Below, one piece after another: positions 10,681 through 21,048 of a stretch of DNA of 64,000 nt. The DNA comes from Phymatolithon calcareum (taxonomy: Eukaryota; Rhodophyta; Florideophyceae; Hapalidiales), in contig OZ345355.1 in NCBI GenBank assembly GCA_977006965.1, forward strand, positions 310,001 to 374,000. Reading direction: 5' to 3'. Each line of letters opens with the position of its first letter. Positions within the stretch are counted from its first letter, which is position 1. The translations under genes were made by a program, and so were the position numbers. Below the pieces are notes generated by a model that saw nothing but the letters and a program-made list of their open reading frames with translations, was not told where the DNA came from and did not search any database.

Positions 10681-12084
10681 CTACAAACCAGACGGAACGA
10701 CACGCGACAAGACAGCGTTAAAGCGCCCACTGAGTAGCAACTTTGCAAACCGTTGCACCACAAATGACAATCCCATCGTATGTATCATTCTCAGTGGCAA
10801 CAACAACTTCTCTGCCACCACGGGCGCAACAGCCCGTGTGTAACAGCTTACATGCACTCCGTTCACCACGAGGTCTCCATCCAGCGTGTGCGGGTTGTAC
10901 AGTCCCTGATCCAACCGTCGCGAAACACGCACAACGCGGCGCGGATATTCGTCCTGACCGACAAGAAAGTCTCCAGTTCGTATATTATCCATAGCAACGA
11001 GTCGCCGTTTGTCCGTACGGAACGAACCATTCACTATGCCAAGCATGTATACGTAATGCCCAGGGCTTGCCACAAGCGTGCCGGTAATATTTTTGCGCGT
11101 GTCTTCGAACGCAAGATGTACAAACAACTTCCACACTTCCGGATGATAATGCGAAAACATGAATACCTCACTCTGCGTCCATTGCGAGGAGAGCACGCGG
11201 TGCCGAATGCGAAGATCGCGCATGGCAATTCGTGTTCCATCGGCAAGCTGAACGATAGCACTACCAGGGAAGCAATATGCGTCAGCACCGCGATTGTTGG
11301 TGACAACGGATTTGCCCAAAAGTTGAGAATCATCGACGGGATTAAGAGGATCTGCAATAACGGCTGTACCGAGACTATCTCCAAGACCGACTCTGAAGCG
11401 AACAACTCGGGCGTTCGCAACTGGTCTGCGTGCGCCACGAAAGCTTTCCAAATCATCGAATTCAGCATCGTAAGATCGAAGTTGTATTCCCCTATTGACG
11501 AAAGAAAACAGTCCAATTGCATTACTCTTGCAAACTTCCTGCGCACTGAAACCGACAAACCAATCCGGACTTGGAACAATACCTGCAATGCATGATATCA
11601 ATGTAGCATTAATTGACGCATCCACAGTAACGGTGACGGAGTCACGACCAGGCGAAGCAACGACATTACCGAAAGCGCTTGCACGTGGACTAATGCCCAC
11701 ATTACTGACGGACGGTTTCGATGCCGTTTGATTATCCCTAAGTTCGTGGAGAACGGTGTCAAAATTCAGGTCACGAAGCAATGAAATAATTCCCGGTGTC
11801 GGCTTGACTCCCACTCGCCACAGGGTGTAATCCGGACTGTGTGCAGCACAAAGCAATGGAGCGAAGCCCGCACGTTGCTCCTCGGCGCCGGTGGAGACGC
11901 GGGGTATCCAATCGTACTTGACTGAAATTTTGTACGTTTTCTTACCGTCGCATCCACTAACCGGCAATGGTTCACCGGAAGGGTCTGCTTCCTCGATCAC
12001 TGGTGACGTAGGCAGGGCGGAGATGGATGAGAAGAGCAGCAGTACAAGACAGGACGCGGCTGACCAGCGGTGGTCTCCCGGCAT
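10681..12084 (-). CDS. Secreted Spondin_N-Hint (hedgehog-type autoprocessing) fusion protein
   Basis: 467 codons, no introns. Residues 1-24 form a signal peptide (hydrophobic CLVLLLFSSISA). Residues about 48-215 match the Spondin_N fold: FAPLLCAAHSPDYTLW, a glycine-rich turn, and the family hallmark PSPDWFVGFS at 171-180. Residues 271-415 match the hedgehog-type Hint module. Cys271 starts CFPGSAIVQLADG, where hedgehog proteins make their thioester. ASPGH (His343) is the likely TxxH-like block, and NGVHVSCYT (408-416) is the hog SCY motif. By analogy, cleavage before Cys271 would release the spondin part, perhaps with a lipid or other nucleophile attached; that step is inference. A 50-residue hydrophobic/basic tail follows. 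The ATG has A at -3. Two other minus-strand starts fit less well. Confidence 0.85.
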   Translation of the reverse strand: MPGDHRWSAASCLVLLLFSSISALPTSPVIEEADPSGEPLPVSGCDGKKTYKISVKYDWIPRVSTGAEEQRAGFAPLLCAAHSPDYTLWRVGVKPTPGIISLLRDLNFDTVLHELRDNQTASKPSVSNVGISPRASAFGNVVASPGRDSVTVTVDASINATLISCIAGIVPSPDWFVGFSAQEVCKSNAIGLFSFVNRGIQLRSYDAEFDDLESFRGARRPVANARVVRFRVGLGDSLGTAVIADPLNPVDDSQLLGKSVVTNNRGADAYCFPGSAIVQLADGTRIAMRDLRIRHRVLSSQWTQSEVFMFSHYHPEVWKLFVHLAFEDTRKNITGTLVASPGHYVYMLGIVNGSFRTDKRRLVAMDNIRTGDFLVGQDEYPRRVVRVSRRLDQGLYNPHTLDGDLVVNGVHVSCYTRAVAPVVAEKLLLPLRMIHTMGLSFVVQRFAKLLLSGRFNAVLSRVVPSGL

Positions 12085-13001
12085 GATGCGCTACGGTGTT
12101 CCGCGAACGGATGGGTGAAACGGGGGTGCGATAAGGGACACTGCCATGGCCTTCAAGGGCGTGCGGAGGAAATCGCTTTTCGGGGTGGAGTTCATCATGT
12201 TTGAATGCAGGAGATGGTCTTGCTGCGCGGACGATATTGCCTTGCTGTCCAAAAAAATTAGCGTTAAAGTCGATTCTGTGAGGGGAAGTCCTCCCCGCAG
12301 TTGTCATACCTGTGCACGCTTCGGGGCGCGAGATGAAGTTTCTGCATCGAGTTCACATTCTGTACTGTTCAGTGTCCCCCCATGCGTCCGTCCTATGAGC
12401 GTTAATTCACAGTTCGCTTCCACTTGCACCAATTCAAGCGGGCACCAGCTGGTGTTAGCAGCAGGGGTTTACTATCCCGTGTCACGAATCGTGATATGGG
12501 ACGTCTGCTGCAACTTCCTCTCTGAAGTTGCCATGAGTGGGTTCATGGTTTCTGGAGTGGCGTTTGAAGTACATCTCACTGGCTGCACCGCGTGATTAAC
12601 GCCGGAGATACCTATGGTACACTTGTATGTTTGCGAGAGAATGCTTGCTTGCTGACAGAACTATTTCAGTCGCGTAGACCATTGCCAATGACAATTTAAT
12701 GGTTTCCACGCGAGGAATATTTCATTCGGCAAAATTGCAAGACTCTGTTCAAACGCATGTTGTACGAAGAAGATATTGGAACAAAAATTCTGGTTCATGA
12801 TATTATTCCAGCAACGACAACGAGCATCTATTGTACAGAGAGAGAGCATTGTACAAAACTGAAAACTTCAACTGAACCGTGCATTGGGTGAAATGTGAAC
12901 AACAAATTTGCTCAATCGTACGCGCACAGCCTGCGCAAATTGGAGATTGCACCGTCGCTTTCAAACCAACTACAGTATCTACGCCAAAAACGCATCATGA
13001 C
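12085..13001. other. Intergenic; no confident gene
   Basis: Lies between two minus-strand genes: upstream of the Spondin_N-Hint start and downstream of the dehydrogenase stop. A plus-strand frame of 149 codons (12146-12595) has no recognisable feature and may be chance. No TATA box was convincing. Confidence 0.4.
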
Positions 13002-14285
13002 TCAAATTATGCGCACCGTTGCATCACGACACACTTCTTGCTTTCGCGCATGCATTTCGTTCCACTCCGCCTGCACTGTGCTCGGGCTTTCGACCATTTT
13101 TTCGCCCTTGTTTTCCGCCTTGTCCATTCCATCCGTTGAGACCGAATCAAATGAGACGACGTCTGCCTTCACGTTTGAAATCACATCCTTCCGCCCAATC
13201 TTATCCTTGAACCCAGCCTCCTCCTCTACCGTCGGAATAGCCCCGGTGGGCAACCGCGAATGAAATGCCTCGTTGCGCGCGTGATTGTCGCCGTGGAGCA
13301 CCTCCTCCGTATCCGTGGCCTTGACAACGTCGTTCACATGCACAACCGCTCGAAACAACGCGCACTCCAGCCCGAAACTCTGCTCCATGTGTGCGAGCTC
13401 GGCGCTATCTTTCGGCAGACACGTTCCGTAATACGCATGTCCAGGCGTGAGTCCATACTGCGGATTGAGCAATCCTTCGCACGTACGTCCGATGATTTTG
13501 AACGTCTTAGCGGCATCGATATCCTTTCCCTCCGCGCGTTTGATCTGTTCGACGAGCAGATTGGCCTGATTGAAGTAAGAGATTTTCATAGCATTGAACG
13601 AGTTGTGGAAAATTTTCATAATCTCAGCTTCATCAATGGTGCAATGCACGATTTTGTGACGTGAAATGAATCCCGTCTGAAATTCAAAATAATCCTTCAC
13701 TTCCTCCGACGACCTGCAGCCGAGCACGACCTGCCAGGGATGCGTGGCATCCTCCAACGCACTCTTCGCGCGGAGGAATTCCGGTTGGAAACAGAGACGG
13801 ACGGCATGACCGACACGGTCCTCCAGCGCTGTGCGATAGGCGGAACAGAAACCGATGGTGACCGTGGAACGCACGACGATTAGCGCTTTCGGGTTGGAGG
13901 ATAGCATGGCAGACACATTGGTTAGTGAATTCCAGATGTAGCGCATGTTGAGGGCGCCCACCGTGGCGTCGAGTGGGGTGTTAATGCTGAGCAGAATGAA
14001 ATTGAGATTGCGCAGAACGGAAAGATCTTCCGAAATGTGATGCATGGGATAAGCGTCTTGGAGCTGTGCAATGCGGGTGTGGTTTGCTTCAACGCCGTGT
14101 ACAGTGTGTCCGGCGTTGACGAATGCCTGTGCGTAAGCGTGACCGACGACACCGCAGCCAATTTGCACGATGTTGAATATCTCTGCTTTCACAGATTTTT
14201 GTCCATTTGCAATGGCGCTGGTGTCATCAGACTTGATTGCACCGGTGGGGGCACCATTGGGGATAGTGCTGCGGTCGGCGTGCAT
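13002..14285 (-). CDS. UDP-glucose/GDP-mannose dehydrogenase-like protein lacking the C-terminal domain
   Basis: 427 codons. The family oxidises nucleotide sugars twice with NAD to give uronates used in wall and matrix polysaccharides. A Rossmann NAD-binding motif, GCGVVG, lies at 43-48. PEFLR at 168-172 and EIMKIFHN (Lys224, Asn228) match the substrate-binding and catalytic blocks. YGTCLPKD has the catalytic Cys at 289. After about residue 320, where the sugar-nucleotide-binding C-terminal domain should follow, there is instead a charged, low-complexity tail of about 100 residues. Either the enzyme works without that domain, it has another partner, or it has become something else. The initiator has A at -3. 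It lies upstream of the Spondin_N-Hint gene on the same strand, about 0.9 kb apart. Confidence 0.8.
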   Translation of the reverse strand: MHADRSTIPNGAPTGAIKSDDTSAIANGQKSVKAEIFNIVQIGCGVVGHAYAQAFVNAGHTVHGVEANHTRIAQLQDAYPMHHISEDLSVLRNLNFILLSINTPLDATVGALNMRYIWNSLTNVSAMLSSNPKALIVVRSTVTIGFCSAYRTALEDRVGHAVRLCFQPEFLRAKSALEDATHPWQVVLGCRSSEEVKDYFEFQTGFISRHKIVHCTIDEAEIMKIFHNSFNAMKISYFNQANLLVEQIKRAEGKDIDAAKTFKIIGRTCEGLLNPQYGLTPGHAYYGTCLPKDSAELAHMEQSFGLECALFRAVVHVNDVVKATDTEEVLHGDNHARNEAFHSRLPTGAIPTVEEEAGFKDKIGRKDVISNVKADVVSFDSVSTDGMDKAENKGEKMVESPSTVQAEWNEMHARKQEVCRDATVRII

Positions 14286-17190
14286 GATTGTGGTGGCAGG
14301 AGGTGTCTCTTGCTTTACGGATGCGATGGTTGTGATTGCAGGAACAGAGATGCGGAAATTGGGTCACACACACACGATGTTTGGGAATGGGTTGGGTTGA
14401 CTGTAATCGGTAGGTCGACAAGCGATAAAGTCATGGGCGTCGCAGGTTTTAAGGCGATCAGAAAAAGAGAAGAAGGTAACGGGAAGTCGCCGTGCCGGGG
14501 CGAGGGGTCGAACGGAGATACTGACAGTGTTGGTTCGTAACGGAGATACTGACAAAGTGGGTATATTACCACACGATGTACGGAGTTTTCGGTTGCCAGT
14601 GTCGGTAGTCTTCGAGTCGCTCGGCGAATGTGATGGCGGCGGGTATGCGGTAGTGTCAAGCATGTGAGTACTGTTCACTGTATGTACGGTACAGTATCTC
14701 AATTTTTGCTAGTCTGCCCTCCTGTCAATTGGATCAAGTGCTGCTCTGGCACGTAGTCGAGCGGTCCAGTGGTATGTTCTCGTTAATACGTGTACGGCGC
14801 CGTGCGAGCAGCCGATGTGCCGGCAGGTGAGATGCATCTTGGAGGCGTTGCTGGTGACGGCGACATTGCGATGATCCATGGTTCACCGCAATACATCCTA
14901 CACCGCAGTTTATCGCGATCTTCTAAAAATATATGCAACAACTTTTTCACACATCCACGGTGTCGTTTCATTGGCCCACAATGCGATTCCTTTCTGTTTC
15001 TATCTTGTGCATTGATTCGTTCGTTGAGTCGCATTGCTGGGGTGAGCATCATTCATTGCTGTACTCGATCAAAGAGACTGATTCCTGGCAGATTGTTGCA
15101 ATCAATTATCAGAATATCAATAAACTTAAAAAATGAATTATTTTTCATTTTCAATAATAGAATCTTTAAAATAAGTTAACTTTTCGCAATGCAACAGCTG
15201 AGAGACTTTTTGGAAACTTCGAAAACTACTGTATTTTTGCTTTAGTGATGACATCGGATGTTGTTTATTGATGATAATCAGGATGAAAAACAGTCCCAAC
15301 GAATCGTACCGTACACGCCTGCATAGGTGGATCGGAATTGCTGTAATGATGATCTGAAAAGATAATTTTTTAATTATAGATCAAACTTTTTATACTTCCT
15401 GGCTTTCCCAATAAATTTCTGTCAGTTTTTTACTGTAAATGCTTTAAAATTTCAGTCGAAAATACGACAGTGCATTCGAAATCAAGAGCACAATCAATCG
15501 AACATCTTACTGGGGAGATGTTCGCTGCCAACGCGTGGGCACACATTATACCGACACCACTGCCAACAGTGCTTCACAGATCCGCAGGCAACCACTTGCC
15601 CGCTCCCAAGTACAGTGATACCTGTGCTCGAAATTACCGAACCAACATCTCCACCTCAATCTTCCACACGCATGCCATTCCTGTAAAACACACTATTGGT
15701 GAGTCTGCGGCTCAAGGAATGTGTCCTCCAATAGTTCTGTCCCTCAATCCCATTCGTACTCCTCACACCCTGCTCAGTGCGCATCCAAAACAGATTGTCC
15801 GTATATTGCACCTATCACGATCTGTGCGAGGGGAAAGGTATATCGCTGCTTGAACAAGCCGCAAGGAAACGTACCCGCATTACACAATCCGGTGATTATG
15901 CTGAGTTCGTTGTGCGAACGCAACTTCTCGATCTGCCACTTATCACCGTCCTGTTCATCACACTCGTTGCGTGCAGGAAACCAGGTCAAGTTCCACAATG
16001 GTCTTACATTCTGTTTATTCTGTCGTGAAAACTCGGACTTCTCTTTTGTGAAATGCCAGGTTAGACCATTTATATGTATATGTGATCTATATATCTCTTG
16101 ACAATTTGCAAAGATTGAAGCGCAGTAAGGAACGACCTCCGAGAATCGTGCGTCAGTAATAGCAGAATAACCAAGCACTGCTGAGAATATGTGAATATTG
16201 TACTTCTTTTTAAATTTTGGAATTTATTAAAAGCGCTCAGCAACACTCATGAGACTGTAAGGGAAATGCGTTTCGGTTGCTACTTCTCTTACTATGGTCG
16301 CATGCGCGCAGGCCGATTTCAGTTTAGAGTCGCTGCCCGAGCTGCAAAAACCCTCCACCTAGAAGGTTGGAGGGAAAAGCTTAGAGTTCGCTTCTCCGGT
16401 TTCATAGTGAATATTGTACTCTTTCCTTACTCTTGTTTACTACAGCTACTTCTGATGCTCGGCTCGCACTTCAACTATTTTGATTTCATATGTACAATAG
16501 ATCGGAGCTCGCGCGCAGATGTATTCTCGGAGCCCTGCTGATAATTTATACCAGGATTCGCCCAACTTTCGATGCTGGAACTATGTCCACTGCACATCAC
16601 GATCGAACTGTAAACTAGAAGAAGTACAACGTTTTTCGATTTATTGCTACGCGACTGCCCCTGAAGTGCACTATGTGTGACTTTAAACATCGGATTTCAA
16701 TAATTGCCTATTGGGTTTACATTGGCAAGACCATGAAAGTTCGTGAAGACTGAATGAGTGTTTATACCGATTTGATCATAAAGTGACTTTGAAACGTTCG
16801 GGGACATAGCATCGCACCTGTTTTTGATAAATGCCCATGTTGGGTATTGCACGTCTCTTTCTGCGCACTATCAGTCTGGTCGTGCAGTAGTCGCTCAGGA
16901 CGATCTCCGCTCGCAAGGCTCGAATCTGCTCCGCACTTGTTTGATATGTACACCTGGCACGTCACCGTCTGCGCATTCTTCCGCGGAAAACTGTCGTCCA
17001 AGGAAGAACTGCACTTCGAAAAGGAAGTTATTGATAAAGGCTGGGAATTTTCGGAGTGACGTGAAGATAGTGTAGAGCGCACTGAATTCATAATGATGAA
17101 TGAAGAGAAAAAGAACAGGGCATGGAAAAACGGCCGTCTACGGACTCACTAAGGGAAAACTATGAAGAAAGCTATTCAAATACAATCGCA
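14286..17190. other. Long stretch with no confident gene
   Basis: About 2.9 kb. Several open frames of 110-134 codons overlap on both strands (for example 15470-15853 and 16191-16541), with no signal peptides, domains or repeats that I can name. The first few hundred bases are the likely promoter of the dehydrogenase gene. No clear transposon ends were seen. Confidence 0.4.
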
Positions 17191-17194
17191 ATTA

Positions 17195-17560
17195 AATGGA
17201 TTTATTGAGAAGGTACCATGGAAAGTCGGCACCTTTTTAGGCACATTCTACTAGCATTGAAAATTTTCAGCTTCTTTAATCGGAATTACATAGAATATCG
17301 TCAATGTCTCTAGCCACGTCAATCTCTTCTGCCGGGGTCCATGTAAGCTTCTTTAGGATTCTGTTGAGTGTTCCAAATGCCCATGCTCCTTGACTGCCTA
17401 TTTCTTCAATTAACTTCGGTGCGTTTCTCGGACAATGGCCAACAAACCACCTTGCGAAAAGGATTCTGTATCTGCTTTCTCTCATCCTCAATGCTTGGTG
17501 CGGTATACTATTCATGGCGAACGTAATTTCCTGGTGCGGTGCTCTTCTTGTTGCTCCCAT
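17195..17560 (-). mobile_element. LINE family D, C-terminal fragment and 3' tail
   Basis: The minus-strand frame 17560-17276 ends the LINE polyprotein with RILFARWFVGHCPRN, then TWTPAEEIDVARDID and ILCNSD. It is followed by the family D tail (AAAGGTGCCGACTTTCC, GGTACCTTCTCAATAAATCC in the minus sense). Four more copies with the same end lie at 21.7, 34.4, 35.3 and 42.6 kb. It is 5'-truncated. Confidence 0.8.
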
Positions 17561-17734
17561 ACTCGCTGGAGGCCAGATCTATTTTGAATGTCAGTTGTCG
17601 TGTCTGATTCCCGTGTACAGTCGAGAGTTTCGAGCTCTAGCTCTGCCCACGCAAATACAATCAATTCCTGTGCGCATATAAGACGCGTAAGCCATAAGCT
17701 GGAACGGAGCTATCATGTCATCCTATACCTGCAC

Positions 17735-17895
17735 AGGTTCTGGATATCCATTCCCGGAATTCCGTAGATATTGGACGAACAGCTTGAATGGCAGCATCAG
17801 ACTCCGATCCAAGTACCCGACATTAGATACCTGGGGATCTCTACAGGGCCAACTGGAATCAGAGACACGGATGCTGACAGGCACATGAAAAGATC
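17735..17895 (+). mobile_element. LINE reverse-transcriptase fragment
   Basis: The plus-strand translation includes IRYLGISTGPTGIRDTDAD, the block following the reverse-transcriptase active site in these LINEs (compare YLGISLSSQGVTETR at about 22960). It is cut off at about 17897 by SINE copy 2. Confidence 0.6.
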
Positions 17896-17899
17896 AGAA

Positions 17900-18172
17900 C
17901 CTCCTGCGGCACAGTGTTAAAACTGTCTCCGCACACCTGTGCGCACATTACTGATTGTTGAGGTCGCCGGTTCGAGTCCTGTCACAAACAAGATTTGAAT
18001 TACGCTCAGAGAAGAGCACACGGATATCCCATTGCAGTGGAGTTCTGCAGTAGTCGCGGGAATCAGATACGCGAGTACCCGGAATGAATGCCGTCCAGAA
18101 ACATATTAGAGACCCCTAGATGTTGATTACGCTATGTGTAGCTCAGATATCCTGCAATAAGAGAAAGAACGA
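17900..18172 (+). mobile_element. tRNA-derived SINE, copy 2
   Basis: Same body as the SINE at 1263-1542. It shares GTCGCCGGTTCGAGTCCTGT (B box 17969-17979), GAGTACC.GGAATG, the GACCCCTAGATGT block and the CCTGCAATAA end. The A box region is degraded. The tail is GAGAAAGAACGAAAAG. Flanking direct repeats are unclear (GAAAAGATCA and GAAAAGTCCA). Confidence 0.8.
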
Positions 18173-18199
18173 AAAGTCCAAAAAGGGGTGGTGCAGTAA

Positions 18200-18594
18200 C
18201 TGGAGCCGCTTGGGGTGCGTTTTATTTCTTTATTGTGGAAAGACCGCTCACACGGAAGGTGAGCGACTAAAGCTGTTCGGCAAGTATGGATAAGCGTTTG
18301 TCACGGAATAGCTCTTTTACATTTTTTCACCCACTCTACCAATAAAAATACGGAATGTCCGCTGCAGCTTAAAATCAGGTGCTCAGCCGTTTCTTTGCAG
18401 CGCACTGGGTCGTTCGACATTGTGTCCCTGTTGAATGCATACCTAAAGACGGCCACCACGGAAGCACAATCTCCAATAAGATGATGGAGGATCATCTCTA
18501 CCCGTCTGTGGGCTATAGCCGTGAGTATCAGGATTTTCAAGTGGGTGCTTCTCCCCAAATGGGAGTATGCCATCCATTTGACTCCGATAACCAA
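18200..18594 (-). mobile_element. LINE family F, C-terminal fragment
   Basis: The minus-strand frame 18594-18301 carries CKETAEHLILSCSG, a cysteine/histidine block typical of LINE C-termini, after text matching IHLTP-type sequence. The plus-strand copy at 32.4 kb has KETAEHVFLHCSG. The 3' end (18200-18300) is untranslated and ends near an AATAAA-like ACAATAAAGAAATAAAA in the minus sense. Confidence 0.65.
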
Positions 18595-19430
18595 GCGATT
18601 ACAAGCTGCGATCGAAGCAGCAGAAGGTCTTTTCTACAAGCACGTACAGGGATATATGCGTAACATCGAAGATAGCGGACGTGCGTGCTGTGCCAACTCG
18701 CCAGCCGAGGGATGAGGAGCGCACACCGGGTTGAAAGGTTCGCTTTGAGCGTAGGTAATGAAAAGACTCAAGAGAAAACTGCCATCCGCACAACTAGGAT
18801 GGCATCGTACCTGCTAAAGTCGTGGTGGATCACGTCGGCAGGGGACGAAACGAAAACTTGGTGCATAATTGACCGACGGGTTCCGCAAGGGTCCACGGAT
18901 ACGTTCGACGAAGCCACCGACAAACTAACGGGAACCGTGCCGGAGCACCCTGCGCAGCTATTTGCGGATGACGTTCTCCTTCAAGCCAAAACCGCCAAAG
19001 GGATGCAAAAACGCTTAAACACAGCCACGAAGTGGGCAGACGAGAATTACATGAGATTGAACAAAAAACCAGGAAGGAGTGAGGTTCTCAACGACTTCCA
19101 AAGCACAAGTTTTTGCTTGCCGGAAAGGAGCTGCACCAAGCATGGAGACTTTCCAACCTCGGGGTAAGTATGTACCAAAAGGGAGTCTCCGACGACGCGG
19201 CAATCTCAAGAGTTCGAATTGGATGCATCCACAAACTACGCCAAAGTGGCGTTAATGTTAGCGGATTCCATCCAGCCATGCGTATCAGGATTTTCAAACT
19301 GTTGATTCTCCCCAAATGGAAGTATGCCATCCACCTGACCCCGAGGACAAAACGATTTCAAACTGCGTTCGAAGCAGCAGAAGGTCTTTTCTAGAAGTGC
19401 GTATTTGGAAAATATGCCAAACACCGAAGA
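18500..19430 (+). mobile_element. LINE reverse-transcriptase fragments, broken
   Basis: Plus-strand pieces: RIFKWVLLPKWEYAIHLTP (about 18530-18590); then RRVPQG and LFADDVLLQAKT (18685-19167), holding the VPQG and FADD reverse-transcriptase motifs; then RIFKLLILPKWKYAIHLTP (19113-19394). The order repeats, so at least two truncated copies are joined. Frameshifts and stops rule out activity. Confidence 0.75.
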
Positions 19431-19436
19431 GAGGAT

Positions 19437-19685
19437 GGGATATTTGATGATTTTATTTTGAGAGCTCCCAAAGCCTCACCTTGGAGTAACGGGGCAGCTC
19501 TTGTGATATTCTCTAAGCTAAAGTCGTCTGGCTACTCAAAACGTTCTTGATTCGTAATTCTCTCCCAACAAGAGCTCCTGTGAGTCTCTTGCACTCAAAC
19601 TCAATTTCTGTACTCATCTTCGACGACTAGTTTGATCACAGCGGTAACCCCACAGTAGGCACCCAATACTGATTTTCTCCAAAGG
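19437..19685 (-). mobile_element. LINE family E, 3' end, reverse-oriented
   Basis: In the minus sense this ends with GAGGCTTTGGGAGCTCTCAAAATAAAA. The same tail is seen at 20.3, 32.3, 42.8 and 55.9 kb. The minus frame within 19939-19601 matches the E-family C-terminus. Confidence 0.6.
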
Positions 19686-19689
19686 GGGA

Positions 19690-20335
19690 CGAGAGAGGAT
19701 CGTGTGCTATGCCAACTTGCCAGCCCAGGGATGAGAAGACAACACAATGCTGAAAGGTTCGCTTTGAGCCTAGTAAGACGGAAGAAGTACCTGGAAGAGG
19801 CAGAAGAACATGGAGTAAGAAAAGAGGATTTGGCAGACGTATCAAAGGATATCGGGTATCTCAGAGTAGAGGAGGACCTTAAAGGAGCGTTAAAAAAGGG
19901 GAAGACGGCAAAATGTCCAAGAAGCGCGGAATAGAGCAAATCATGACAGGTTGGAAAGAGGAAGAAGAAGGGCGGATAATAATAATCCCCGTGGACAAGC
20001 GGATCAAGCTACCAAGAGTGGTACATATAAGAGAGAGAAAGAAGCGCCTGCGGTCCCTAATAGTGATTTTCAACAGAGCGCCACGGAGGAGAAAATAAAT
20101 CTTAGCGACATACTTCGGGACCGGTGATTTGATTGAGCTTGTAGCGCTCTAACGAACAGTGCGATCCACGGAAATGCACCAAGAGACCGAATATGAATGC
20201 AAAAGAGTTACTCGTGCCCTCACTGGAAGAGAAATTCGAATTAAGGGCATTTTAGGAGAAGAGAGTTTGAAAGACTGACAAGCGGTCCTGTTATTCAAAT
20301 TGAGGTTTTGGAAGCTTTTAAAATAAAGCATCACG
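19690..20335 (+). mobile_element. LINE family E, C-terminal fragment and tail
   Basis: The plus frame starting 19704 (CQLASPGMRRQHNAERFALS) continues through KKYLEEAEEHG and KDIGYLRVEEDLKGAL. It then shifts frame into GRIIIIPVDKRIKLPRVVHI and RAPRRRK. The tail GGAAGCTTTTAAAATAAAGC lies near 20310-20330. Frameshifts make it defective. Confidence 0.65.
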
Positions 20336-20805
20336 TATCCCCCTGAGCTAAGGTAGATAGAAGAAGCACTTGGAAGATACAGAAGAATATGGAGGAAGAG
20401 AAGAGGATTTGGTAGACGCATCAAAGGATATTGGATATCTCAGAGAAGAGGAGGATCTTAAAGGAGCGTTAAAAAAGGGGAAGGTGCCAAGGTGTCGAAG
20501 AAGCGCCGACTACAGGAAACCGTTAAATGCTGGAAGGAGGGAGAAGAAGGGCGAATAATAATAATTCCCGTAGACAAGCGGAACAGGCTACCAGGAGTGC
20601 TACAAATAAGAGACAGAAGCATGCGTCTGAGGTGCAGAAGAGTGATTTTCAAAAGAGCCCCGCTGACGAGAAAATCAACCTAGGCACAAAAATTTGGAAC
20701 CGGTGCTTTGCTTGAGATCATAGCGCTCCAACGAGCACTATGATCCACGGAAATGGACTAGGAGACTGAATATGAATGCGAAAGACTCACTCGGGCCCTC
20801 ACGGG
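20336..20805 (+). mobile_element. Second LINE family E fragment, head-to-tail with the first
   Basis: Repeats the same coding text as 19790-20230: REEDLKGALKKGK, then GRIIIIPVDKRNRLPGVLQI, CRRVIFKRAPLTRK. It starts directly after the tail of the first copy. The two copies differ at many sites, so this is an old adjacent insertion or tandem duplication. Confidence 0.6.
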
Positions 20806-20807
20806 AA

Positions 20808-20932
20808 GAGGAGGAAGAAGTGGAGATTTTTATTTGAACGTTACCAACGCATCTGCAGACACTTGGGGAAACTTTGCGAGTGCCATGCGAGCATAGCAAG
20901 GGTCTGACTTGATTTCGACTAGAGGGTGCAAC
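20808..20932 (-). mobile_element. LINE family A tail, reverse-oriented
   Basis: The reverse complement of 20808-20885 reads CAAAGTTTCCCCAAGTGTCTGCAGATGCGTTGGTAACG, then AAATAAAAATCTCCACTTCTTCC. This matches the family A tail at 122-340 and 29.82-29.99 kb. Confidence 0.6.
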
Positions 20933-20945
20933 ACCATCTGGTGGA

Positions 20946-21035
20946 GGAGTAGAGCCGCCCTAGTGAGGGTAGCACCTGAGGAAGCCATACCCGTATATTC
21001 GTATGACTGTGGGGCTTTAAAAATTGCAATAAAAA
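20946..21035 (+). mobile_element. LINE family B tail-only insertion with target duplication
   Basis: Only the last 90 bases of family B are present: GAGTAGAGCCGCCCTAGTG to TTGCAATAAAAA. A perfect 13-bp duplication, ACCATCTGGTGGA, lies at 20933-20945 and 21036-21048. This is a complete target-primed insertion event, extremely 5'-truncated. Confidence 0.85.
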
Positions 21036-21048
21036 ACCATCTGGTGGA

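Noticed and set aside
10780-11595. 271-codon plus-strand frame
   Set aside because: It lies antisense inside the Spondin_N-Hint gene and has no domain. A shadow of the real frame.
12146-12595. 149-codon plus-strand frame between two host genes
   Set aside because: No recognisable motif, overlapping minus frame, and likely promoter region of the Spondin_N-Hint gene.
14037-14540. 167-codon plus-strand frame rich in Cys and Gly
   Set aside because: Overlaps the start of the dehydrogenase gene on the other strand. Composition is explained by complementing that gene.
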